A stretch of 64,000 bases of DNA from Nostoc carneum NIES-2107 (GTDB lineage Bacteria; Cyanobacteriota; Cyanobacteriia; Cyanobacteriales; Nostocaceae): positions 3,970,719-4,034,718 of the forward strand of contig AP018180.1 of assembly GCA_002368155.1 (NCBI GenBank), in the 5' to 3' direction. The position numbers and the translations under genes were made by a program. The notes under the pieces were generated by a model. The model had not been told where the DNA came from. It was given only the letters and a program-made list of their open reading frames with translations, and did not search any database. This document shows, in pieces, positions 53,817 to 62,051 of this stretch (position 1 is its first letter; the number at the start of each line of letters is the position of its first letter).

Positions 53817-54827
53817 TTAGAGAGGAACAGAGTAGCCCAAAGCCGCTTTGACTTCTGCTAGGGTTTGGTTGGCAACTGCTTGGGCTTTTTGGCGACCATC
53901 TCGCAACACAGACTCTAAATAGCCTTTGTCTGCCATTACCGCTTGATATTTCTCTTGAATCGGTTTGAGAGCTGCGATCGCTGTTTCTGTTAATAAGGGC
54001 TTAAATTGTCCCCAACCCATATTCTCGCATTCTGCTGCTACCTCTGCTTTATTTTTACCAGCCAACAGCATATATAGAGTTAACAAGTTATTACACTCTG
54101 GACGCTCTGGATCGTCAAAAGTTAAGCCCCGAACTGGATCGGTTTTACAACGCTTAATTTTATTGGCGATTTGCTCTGGTGTATCTAACAAGTTAATTCG
54201 GCTTAATTCCGATGGGTCGGACTTGGACATTTTACGGGTACCATCGGTCAAACTCATCACCCTTGCACCTTCTTTGCGAATCAAAGGTGCTGGTAGCTTT
54301 AACACTGGCTGATCCGGTGTGGCAAATAAGTGATTAAAGCGGTTCACAATATCCCGCGTCAATTCTAAATGTTGCTTTTGGTCTTCACCCACGGGGACAA
54401 AATCTGCTTGGTACAGCAAAATATCAGCAGACATCAGCACTGGGTAATCCAACAAGCCGACACCAACGTTTTCTCCTTGTTTTACAGCCTTTTCCTTAAA
54501 CTGGATCATGTCTTGCAGCCAGTTGAGGGGTGTAATGCAGTTGAGCAACCAGGTAAGTTCGCTGTGTGCCGAGACGTGAGACTGTACAAAGATAGTGGAA
54601 TGATTTAAATCTAGACCACAAGCTAAATAGAGAGCCACGAGAGTATAGGTATTAGATGCCAACTCCTTGGGTTCGTGTGGCACAGTGATTGCGTGCAAAT
54701 CAGCGACGAAAAGGTAATTTTCGTAATCACTCTGGGCTTCTACCCAATTACGAATCGCTCCCAAATAGTTGCCTAAATGCAAATTTCCAGTTGGTTGAAC
54801 TCCCGACAGAACGCGCTGCTTGCCCAT
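53817..54827 (-). CDS. trpS: Tryptophanyl-tRNA synthetase
   Basis: This class I aminoacyl-tRNA synthetase charges tRNA-Trp. The 336-residue protein has the HIGH-type motif TGNLHLGNYLGA near the start, the tryptophan pocket DLHAITVPHEP, the D-V-L-L-Y-Q segment ADILLYQADFVPVGEDQKQH and the KMSKS loop RKMSKSDPSE. Length and order are standard. It begins after a 1-kb region dominated by GGTAATT heptamers and AT-rich DNA. The metF gene follows on the same strand. Confidence 0.97.
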   Translation of the reverse strand: MGKQRVLSGVQPTGNLHLGNYLGAIRNWVEAQSDYENYLFVADLHAITVPHEPKELASNTYTLVALYLACGLDLNHSTIFVQSHVSAHSELTWLLNCITPLNWLQDMIQFKEKAVKQGENVGVGLLDYPVLMSADILLYQADFVPVGEDQKQHLELTRDIVNRFNHLFATPDQPVLKLPAPLIRKEGARVMSLTDGTRKMSKSDPSELSRINLLDTPEQIANKIKRCKTDPVRGLTFDDPERPECNNLLTLYMLLAGKNKAEVAAECENMGWGQFKPLLTETAIAALKPIQEKYQAVMADKGYLESVLRDGRQKAQAVANQTLAEVKAALGYSVPL

Positions 54828-54934
54828 AAGTTTCCAGTTTAGTTATCTCAAATCCGCCCTATGTCCAGCGACGGTTACAAAACACATTCAATTTTGACAT
54901 TTTCTAGATGCAATGGGCATAGGGCAATGGGCAT

Positions 54935-55082
54935 TGGGCATGGGGGAATGAGTAATGAGTAATGAGTAATGAGTAATGAGTAATGAGTAATGGGTAATTG
55001 GTAATGGGTAATTGGTAATGGGTAATTGGTAATGGGTAATTGGTAATGGGTAATTGGTAATGGGTAATTGGTAATGGGTCAT
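54935..55082. repeat. GAGTAAT and GGTAATT heptamer array
   Basis: GAGTAAT units (about 54950-54990) change into GGGTAATTGGTAAT pairs (about 54991-55080). This gives about 20 repeats. Open frames of 64 and 73 residues on the opposite strand arise only because the repeats lack stops. Confidence 0.85.
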
Positions 55083-55130
55083 TTATTCTCCCCCTGCTCC
55101 CTGCCCCCTGCCTCTTTGACTGCACAGCAA

Positions 55131-55911
55131 ATATCTAGCGACTTAATCAATAAGATGATTAATGCTTAGTTCAGTGAAGGTTAAAATTCTGCGTAAAGTT
55201 TCTAATTTTAGAGAATCTAATTTATTTGACTAGAAATTATAAGGCAAGAGTTGTCTTTTTGGTTCTTTCTTGCTGCAGACTAATATCTTGACTTTATGAG
55301 TATTTTGCCCTCAGGTATTCATAGGCGATCGCCAACAAGCAAGTATGAATATTTATGCTTGATAACCTCATTTATATTTTGGCTTCTATCACTGAAGAGA
55401 AATTTTGACAGCTAATTATGAAAATTGGTCTTTTTTAGGCGATCGCTACAGGGTAAATACATCTATTTTTGAGCTAGCTTACCTATTAGATATTTTTTTC
55501 TGACAAATTTTATACTGATATTTATTTTGGTTACTTATTTGATATAAGCTATAGCTTGTAACCTATTGTGTCTATCATTAAACCATCTTACAGATGTATA
55601 TCATTGAAATTGACGTGTTTTACAATACATGGTATTAGTCAGACATAATTTCATAGAAACTTCATAATACTCTCAGAAAATCCAGCTAATATAATTTGGC
55701 CGGGATCAGAGTATACAGGGTGGAATTTACTAACTTATAGATTATTAACGGGGTGACTTGGAAATAATTTCTAAGTTGATGAGGAATTTCCTCACAATAT
55801 TTTGACTGGCATCTATATTCCGTAAATCGTTCTCGATAATTTTCTTTTTTAAGAAAAAATATTTGTTGTTCTCTAGTCATTAATGACTCTCTTGGAGGTG
55901 CTTTTCAGTAA
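55131..55911. other. 780-bp leader region of the subtilase gene
   Basis: It is AT-rich. It contains HIP1 sites (about 55325 and 55438), a perfect 14-bp palindrome AGTCATTAATGACT at 55875-55888 and a strong GGAGG (55894-55898) 13 nt before the start codon. No convincing gene is present; a 64-residue minus-strand frame (55686-55880) has no family resemblance. Confidence 0.5.
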
Positions 55912-57777
55912 ATGGAAAATATAGATAATAACGCTTCATCAGCTACGAAAGATGATGTCGTCAGCAGCGAGATAGAGACAGAAGCAAAGGAAGAGGGAAT
56001 TCTACCAGATGGGACAACACCAAATGATCTTTCTTATAACCGTCAGTGGGGTTTACAGAAGATAAATGCACCCGCTGCGTGGGATTATACTCAAGGTAGT
56101 AAAAGTGTAGTTGTAGCTGTTGTTGATACTGGTGTTGATTACAAGCATCCTGACTTAGCTGCGAATATTTGGACGAATACCAAAGAAATTGCTGGTAATG
56201 GCATTGATGACGATGGCAATGGCTATATTGATGACATTCATGGCTGGGACTTTGGCGATAAAGACAACGATCCAAATGACAATGACACCAGCAAAAAACA
56301 GTACGGTCATGGCACTCACGTAGCAGGTATTCTGGGTGCTGTAGGAAACAACAACCTAGGTGTCAGCGGAGTCAGCCCCAATGTCTCCATCATGGTCACA
56401 AAGCATTACCGAGCCAGTGATTCAGTGGGGTATTTGTGGGATATTCCCCAAGGCATCAGATACGCTGTAGACAATGGTGCTAAAGTTATCAACCTCAGCT
56501 TAGGTTCCAGTTCTTTTGACAAAGCACAATTTGACGCTCTGAGCTATGCAAACGATAGAGGTGTTTTAGTTATAGCTTCAGCTGGTAATAATGGTAGTAA
56601 TAATGATGTGACTCCGTACTATCCAGCGAACTACGATTTGCCTAATATCATTACCGTTGCATCTCTCGATGAAAATGAAAATCTGGCTGTTTTCTCCAGT
56701 TCTAGTTCCTCAAGCTATGGCGCTCAAACTGTAGATTTAGCTGCACCAGGGACAAATATTTATAGTACCTTCCCTGATAGTAGATATGCTACATGGGGTG
56801 GCACATCAATGGCTGTCCCCTATGTGACTGGTGCTGCGGCTTTACTTTTGGCGGATAACCCCAAGCTCACAGTCTCAGAACTCAAACGTGACATACTCGC
56901 CAGCGTTCAGCAAGTCCCGACTTTGCAAGGCAAGGTGGCTACTGGTGGATACTTAGATTTGTCTAAATTAACGCAATTTCTGTCAACAACAGCCTCTCAA
57001 GCAAATAGTGTAACCAATAGCGAGATTGATACAGCTGCTGCAGAGCCAGTTCCGACTCCAGCCGATAATTCTAATGATGCTAGCGGTAGTAGTGATAGTG
57101 ACAATATCTCTAACAATGCTGATGATCAGACTATCTATGGCAGTGTCGATAATGATAGCCTCACTGGTGCTTCAGGCAACGATACTATTTTTGGAAATGA
57201 TGGCAATGACTCCATTGATGGCGGCGATGGTAACGATGTTCTGAATGGCGAAAATGGCAATGACACCATCAAAGGTGGTGCTGGTGATGATACAGTCAAT
57301 GGCGGCATTGGTGGTGACAGACTCTATGGTGAGGATGGTAATGACAACCTCAATGGCGATGCTGGTAATGACAAACTCTATGGTGATGCTGGCGATGACA
57401 TCCTCAATGGTGGTGCCAGTAACGATACCCTCAATGGTGGTGCTGGCTATGATACCCTCATAGGCGGTAATGGCAAAGATATCTTAACAGGTGGTGATGG
57501 TGACGATGTTTTAATAGGTGGACTGGGTAACGACATACTTACAGGCGGTTTGGGAGCAGATATATTTGTCTTTGATTCTCTGTCAGAGGGGACAGATAAG
57601 ATCACAGATTTCTCCCATTCAGAAGGAGATAAAATTAAAATTGGCTCTAGCTTTGGCACTGACCTTAGCCTGTTCAGCTATGACAACATTACAGGTGCTT
57701 TGAGCTTTAATAATGTTCAATTTGCTACTCTAAATACTGATTCTATGTTTAATCCTGACCAGGATATTATTTTTTAA
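55912..57777 (+). CDS. S8 subtilase with RTX (hemolysin-type) calcium repeats
   Basis: This 621-residue secreted serine protease has a peptidase domain (about 45-345) with the triad in order: Asp in VVAVVDTGVDYKHPD, His in YGHGTHVAGILG and Ser in GGTSMAVPYVTGAAALL, plus the oxyanion Asn in ASAGNNG. A Ser/Asp-rich linker leads to about ten RTX nonapeptides (GGxGxDx-type, residues about 420-560: NDGNDSIDGGDGNDVLNG), which fold on binding calcium outside the cell. The final ~50 residues (DIFVFDSLSEGTDKITDF) are the usual type I secretion signal region. There is no Sec signal, which agrees with type I export. The transporter is not in the window. Confidence 0.93.
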   Translation: MENIDNNASSATKDDVVSSEIETEAKEEGILPDGTTPNDLSYNRQWGLQKINAPAAWDYTQGSKSVVVAVVDTGVDYKHPDLAANIWTNTKEIAGNGIDDDGNGYIDDIHGWDFGDKDNDPNDNDTSKKQYGHGTHVAGILGAVGNNNLGVSGVSPNVSIMVTKHYRASDSVGYLWDIPQGIRYAVDNGAKVINLSLGSSSFDKAQFDALSYANDRGVLVIASAGNNGSNNDVTPYYPANYDLPNIITVASLDENENLAVFSSSSSSSYGAQTVDLAAPGTNIYSTFPDSRYATWGGTSMAVPYVTGAAALLLADNPKLTVSELKRDILASVQQVPTLQGKVATGGYLDLSKLTQFLSTTASQANSVTNSEIDTAAAEPVPTPADNSNDASGSSDSDNISNNADDQTIYGSVDNDSLTGASGNDTIFGNDGNDSIDGGDGNDVLNGENGNDTIKGGAGDDTVNGGIGGDRLYGEDGNDNLNGDAGNDKLYGDAGDDILNGGASNDTLNGGAGYDTLIGGNGKDILTGGDGDDVLIGGLGNDILTGGLGADIFVFDSLSEGTDKITDFSHSEGDKIKIGSSFGTDLSLFSYDNITGALSFNNVQFATLNTDSMFNPDQDIIF

Positions 57778-57783
57778 GCAAGC

Positions 57784-57826
57784 GTTTCCTTAAGAAACTT
57801 GTTTCCATCGGGTCTCTTAAGGAAAC
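57784..57826. terminator. 12-bp stem inverted repeat after the subtilase gene
   Basis: Arms GTTTCCTTAAGA (57784-57795) and TCTTAAGGAAAC (57815-57826) flank a 19-base loop, starting seven bases after the stop codon. A T-run follows about 11 bases later. It is a plausible transcription terminator, somewhat irregular in loop and tail. Confidence 0.55.
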
Positions 57827-57994
57827 AGTACCTGAGAATTTTTTCCCCATTATCAATTACCAATTACCAATTACCAAGCAACTACCTGATTTCAGACATC
57901 CACCTGTCAATAGTAGGGAAATTGCTAATTTTGGTCTTCATGCCATCTTCTATAATTTATAAAACCTGCACAAATAAATCTTAGGCATGAGACT

Positions 57995-60877
57995 GTGACA
58001 GAAACTGGAAGCTACAAAGATACTGTAAACCTACCCAAGACTAGTTTTGATATGCGAGCGAACGCGCTGAAGCGTGAGCCGGAAATTCAAAAATTTTGGG
58101 AAGAAAATAACATTTACGATCGCCTGTCGCAAAACAACCCTGGCGAATTATTTATACTACATGATGGGCCTCCCTACGCAAATGGCTCGCTTCATATTGG
58201 TCATGCCTTAAATAAAATTCTCAAAGATATTATTAATCGCTACCAACTGCTACGGGGGCGTAAGGTTCGTTATGTGCCTGGTTGGGACTGCCACGGCTTG
58301 CCAATTGAATTGAAAGTTTTGCAGAATATGAAATCGGCAGAACGGCAGAATCTTACGCCTTTACAACTGCGGCAGAAAGCAAAACAATTTGCTTTAGCAA
58401 CAGTAGATGACCAACGCCAAAGTTTTAAACGCTATGGTGTTTGGGGTGATTGGGATGACCCTTATTTGACCCTAAAGCCAGAGTATGAAGCAGCTCAAAT
58501 TGGCGTATTCGGGCAGATGTTCTTAAAAGGATATATCTATCGCGGTTTAAAGCCTGTTCACTGGAGTCCCAGTTCTAAAACTGCTTTGGCTGAAGCTGAG
58601 TTGGAATACCCAGAAGGTCACACTTCCCGGAGTATCTATGCAGCTTTTCCTGTTACAGGCCTTTCGGAAGCTGCAAAATCATTACTAGGTGAATATCTCC
58701 CAGATTTGGGTGTCGCTGTTTGGACAACCACACCTTGGACAATTCCAGGTAACTTGGCTGTGGCTGTGAATGGTGATTTAAACTATGCGGTGGTGGAAGT
58801 CTCACGCAGAGACGCAGAGGCGCAGAGAGGATTTAAATACCTAATTGTGGCGGCTGATTTGGTGGAAAGTTTAGCTGTTACTTTGGGAATTGAGTTAACC
58901 GTAAAAGCCACATTTAAGGGGAAAGATTTAGAACATATTACCTACCGTCATCCTTTATTTGACCGCGAAAGTCCGGTGGTTGTCGGTGGCGATTACATTA
59001 CCACTGAATCTGGTACAGGGTTAGTTCACACTGCTCCTGGTCATGGTCAAGAAGACTACATTGTTGGTCAGCGCTATGGTTTACCTATCCTCGCGCCTGT
59101 GGATGATAATGGCAACTTTACCCCAGAAGCCGGACAATTTGCTGGGTTGAATGTGTTGGGTGATGGAAATCAGGCGGTAATTGATGCATTAACGGCTGCG
59201 GGTTCTTTGTTGAAGGAAGAAGCCTATGCACACAAATATCCTTACGACTGGCGGACAAAGAAACCGACAATTTTCCGCGCTACCGAACAATGGTTTGCTT
59301 CTGTAGAAGGATTTAGAGAAGAAGCATTAAAAGCGATCGCTTCGGTACAATGGATTCCCGCCCAAGGGGAAAATCGCATTACGCCAATGGTGGCGGAACG
59401 TTCTGATTGGTGTATCTCCCGTCAGCGTTCTTGGGGTGTGCCCATTCCCGTGTTTTACGATGAAGAAACTGGCGAACCACTGCTGAATGAGGAAACCATC
59501 AACCACATTCAAGCAATTATCGCGGAACAAGGTTCCGATGCTTGGTGGGAACTTCCTGTAGAGGAATTATTACCCGAACCATACCGGAGTAATGGCCGTT
59601 CCTACCGCAGAGGTACAGACACAATGGATGTCTGGTTTGATTCTGGTTCATCTTGGGCTGCTGTCGCTAAACAGCGTCCAGAATTGCGTTACCCCGCAGA
59701 TATGTATTTGGAAGGTTCCGACCAACATCGCGGCTGGTTCCAGTCTAGTTTGCTTACCAGTGTAGCGGTGAATGACATTGCACCTTACAAAACTGTGCTA
59801 ACTCACGGCTTTGTGCTGGATGAACAAGGTCGGAAGATGAGTAAATCTGTGGGGAATGTAGTTGATCCGCAGGTGATGATTGCTGGCGGTAAAGACCAGA
59901 AAAAAGAACCCCCTTATGGTGCTGATGTGTTGCGGTTGTGGGTGTCATCGGTAGATTACACCTCCGATGTGCGTCTGGGTGGCAACATCATCAAGCAGCT
60001 AAACGATGTCCGAGGGAAGATTCGCAATACAGCGCGGTTCTTACTGGGTAGCTTGCATGACTTCGACCCCGAAAAAGATGCAATCCCTTTAGCGGAATTA
60101 CCCGAACTCGACCGCTATATGCTGCATCGCATCACCGAGGTATTTAAGGAAGTCACAGAAGCCTTCGACAGTTTCCAATTCTTCCGCTTCTTCCAAACAG
60201 TGCAGAATTTCTGCGTTGTGGATTTATCCAACTTTTATTTGGATGTTGCGAAAGATAGACTTTACATCAGCGCCCCGAACGCTTTCCGCCGTCGCAGTTG
60301 TCAAACAGTACTAAAGATAGCTTTAGAGAATTTAGCACGTGCGATCGCCCCCGTGTTATGTCACACTGCGGAAGATATTTGGCAACATCTCCCCTACAAA
60401 ACACCTTATAAATCAGTATTTGAAGCTGGTTGGGTGCAAGTAGAAGAAGCATGGCTAAATCCCGAATTAGGCGAGTTGTGGCAAACATTACGACAACTCC
60501 GCACCGATGTTAACAAGGTGTTAGAACTAGCGAGAATAGAAAAACTCATTGGTTCTTCCCTAGAAGCAAAAGCTTTAATTCACATCCCCCACAAACAGTT
60601 AGGCGATGCAATCAAAGCTTTCAACCCTGCTAGCGGTAACGGTATCGACGAACTGCGTTACTTATTGCTGACTTCGCAAGTGGAATTATTGAATTCTGCC
60701 GAGAAACTGCAAGGATTGAAATACACAGCACAAACCGAAGACTGGACAATTGCAGTAGTGAATGCAGACGGCGAAAAATGCGATCGCTGCTGGAACTACT
60801 CAATCCACGTGGGAGAATCAACAGCACATCCCCTACTCTGCGAACGTTGCGTTTCAGCACTAGCAGGCGAGTTTTAA
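57995..60877 (+). CDS. ileS: Isoleucyl-tRNA synthetase (with a repeat-derived insertion)
   Basis: This class I synthetase charges and edits tRNA-Ile. The 960-residue protein is of bacterial type: HIGH motif PPYANGSLHIGHALNK, CP1 editing domain with TTPWTIPGNLA and GTGLVHTAPGHGQEDY, WFDSGSSWAA, the KMSKSVGN loop and a C-terminal zinc finger (CDRCWNYS ... CERC). Within the editing domain, the stretch SRRDAEAQRGF is encoded by a CACGCAGAGACGCAGAGGCG-type block (about 58802-58830), which resembles intergenic repeats of Nostocales and keeps the frame. Translation starts at a non-ATG codon just before TETGSYKDTVNLP. It is cytoplasmic and essential in most bacteria. Confidence 0.96.
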   Translation: MTETGSYKDTVNLPKTSFDMRANALKREPEIQKFWEENNIYDRLSQNNPGELFILHDGPPYANGSLHIGHALNKILKDIINRYQLLRGRKVRYVPGWDCHGLPIELKVLQNMKSAERQNLTPLQLRQKAKQFALATVDDQRQSFKRYGVWGDWDDPYLTLKPEYEAAQIGVFGQMFLKGYIYRGLKPVHWSPSSKTALAEAELEYPEGHTSRSIYAAFPVTGLSEAAKSLLGEYLPDLGVAVWTTTPWTIPGNLAVAVNGDLNYAVVEVSRRDAEAQRGFKYLIVAADLVESLAVTLGIELTVKATFKGKDLEHITYRHPLFDRESPVVVGGDYITTESGTGLVHTAPGHGQEDYIVGQRYGLPILAPVDDNGNFTPEAGQFAGLNVLGDGNQAVIDALTAAGSLLKEEAYAHKYPYDWRTKKPTIFRATEQWFASVEGFREEALKAIASVQWIPAQGENRITPMVAERSDWCISRQRSWGVPIPVFYDEETGEPLLNEETINHIQAIIAEQGSDAWWELPVEELLPEPYRSNGRSYRRGTDTMDVWFDSGSSWAAVAKQRPELRYPADMYLEGSDQHRGWFQSSLLTSVAVNDIAPYKTVLTHGFVLDEQGRKMSKSVGNVVDPQVMIAGGKDQKKEPPYGADVLRLWVSSVDYTSDVRLGGNIIKQLNDVRGKIRNTARFLLGSLHDFDPEKDAIPLAELPELDRYMLHRITEVFKEVTEAFDSFQFFRFFQTVQNFCVVDLSNFYLDVAKDRLYISAPNAFRRRSCQTVLKIALENLARAIAPVLCHTAEDIWQHLPYKTPYKSVFEAGWVQVEEAWLNPELGELWQTLRQLRTDVNKVLELARIEKLIGSSLEAKALIHIPHKQLGDAIKAFNPASGNGIDELRYLLLTSQVELLNSAEKLQGLKYTAQTEDWTIAVVNADGEKCDRCWNYSIHVGESTAHPLLCERCVSALAGEF

Positions 60878-60883
60878 GAATTG

Positions 60884-60985
60884 GGGATGGGGTAATTGGT
60901 AATTGGTAATTGGTAATGGGGATTAATCTCCTGTCCCCTCATCTCCCTTATCCCCAGTCCCCAGTCCCCAATCCCCAATCCCCTA
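60884..60985. repeat. Heptamer repeats between ileS and the ParA gene
   Basis: GGTAATT units (about 60890-60915) and CCCCAGT/CCCCAAT units (about 60950-60983) fill the gap between the convergent ileS and ParA genes, reaching the ParA stop. Confidence 0.75.
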
Positions 60986-61867
60986 TAACTTCTGCAACAA
61001 CTCCTGAGTTAATTGCAAAAATGCCTTAGAACCAGGAGATTGCGGACTCATTAAAACAGCCGGCATAAAACTATCAACAGCCTTAGCCACATTCACATCT
61101 ACTGGAATTTGATTTTTACAAATTTTTTCTACACCAAAATCTTCCACAACGCGATGCATTACTTGTTTGTAGTATCTGCTAGTTAGAAGATTTGAACTCG
61201 ACATACTAAATACTATACCCAGCATTTTTATATCGATTTTAGCTTCATGTTCGTGACTATCTTTTAATTGTCCAATGCGTCTTTCTAACAATTGAATACC
61301 TACTACAGATAATGGTTCTGGTTTAGCAGGTAAAATATAGAAATCACTACAAGCCAAAGCACTACGAGTTAGCAAGTTATAGCCAGGGGCGCAGTCCAAA
61401 AGAATAAAATCATACTCTTGGCGAACTGATTTGAGGATGTTATTAATTAACACCCTTTCAAAGCGATTCCAAACCATTTCAAAATCTTGCTCGCCCAACG
61501 CCACCGATTGTTGATGCAGCATTTCGGAAACGACAAATTCATCGTATAAATCGATATCTCCTGGTAATAAATCTAATCCAGGTAACTTACAAACATTGGC
61601 ATGAACGATATCTTGAATCGTCAATTTAGCATCCGGTTCGGGAGCAATCACTTGGTCTATTAGATATCGAAATGTCTTTCTATTTTTCCGCCGTTTGGCA
61701 AATTCCAAAGGCGACATCAAACTGAGTGTGGCGCTAATTTGGCTATCTAAATCTAGAACCAACACCCGCTTACCATGATACTTAGCCAAACAAGTAGCTA
61801 AATTGACTGTAATGGTGGTTTTACCGACACCACCTTTCATATTTGCAGTTGCAATTACATATCCCAT
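60983..61867 (-). CDS. ParA/MinD-family ATPase
   Basis: This 294-residue deviant Walker A ATPase starts MGYVIATANMKGGVGKTTITVNLATCLA, with the signature lysines of KGGVGKTT (residues 11-18). LVLDLDSQISATLSL is the Walker A' region, and DFILLDCAPGYNLLTRSALACSDFYILPAKPE is the Walker B and effector region. Relatives segregate plasmids, chromosomes or protein complexes. There is no ParB gene in the window. The neighbour 184 bp upstream encodes a Cas4-like nuclease fused to an FtsK-like motor, so the pair may act together in DNA handling. The stop sits in a repeat array. Confidence 0.9.
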   Translation of the reverse strand: MGYVIATANMKGGVGKTTITVNLATCLAKYHGKRVLVLDLDSQISATLSLMSPLEFAKRRKNRKTFRYLIDQVIAPEPDAKLTIQDIVHANVCKLPGLDLLPGDIDLYDEFVVSEMLHQQSVALGEQDFEMVWNRFERVLINNILKSVRQEYDFILLDCAPGYNLLTRSALACSDFYILPAKPEPLSVVGIQLLERRIGQLKDSHEHEAKIDIKMLGIVFSMSSSNLLTSRYYKQVMHRVVEDFGVEKICKNQIPVDVNVAKAVDSFMPAVLMSPQSPGSKAFLQLTQELLQKL

Positions 61868-62051
61868 TGGTTAAGTCCTTTGGTGACGCATCCCCATCTA
61901 GGTAGCGCACACCCCTCCTGATATATGGAAATTGTCGTTAAATTTAATATTTCTGGAATACACAAAGTACTCCAGTGATATTGCCGTGATTGAGGCAGTC
62001 AGAATTATAGCAGTGAGTAGCACATTACTAACAATTAAGAAAAAATTAGTT

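Noticed and set aside
54888-55125. Proteins of repeated PITHYQL units
   Set aside because: Translation of GGTAATT/GAGTAAT heptamers; no coding signal.
55686-55880. 64-residue minus-strand gene before the subtilase
   Set aside because: No family resemblance, AT-rich chance frame, and it covers the probable promoter region.
57026-57463. Methionine-rich frames inside the RTX region
   Set aside because: Out-of-frame shadows of the RTX repeats.
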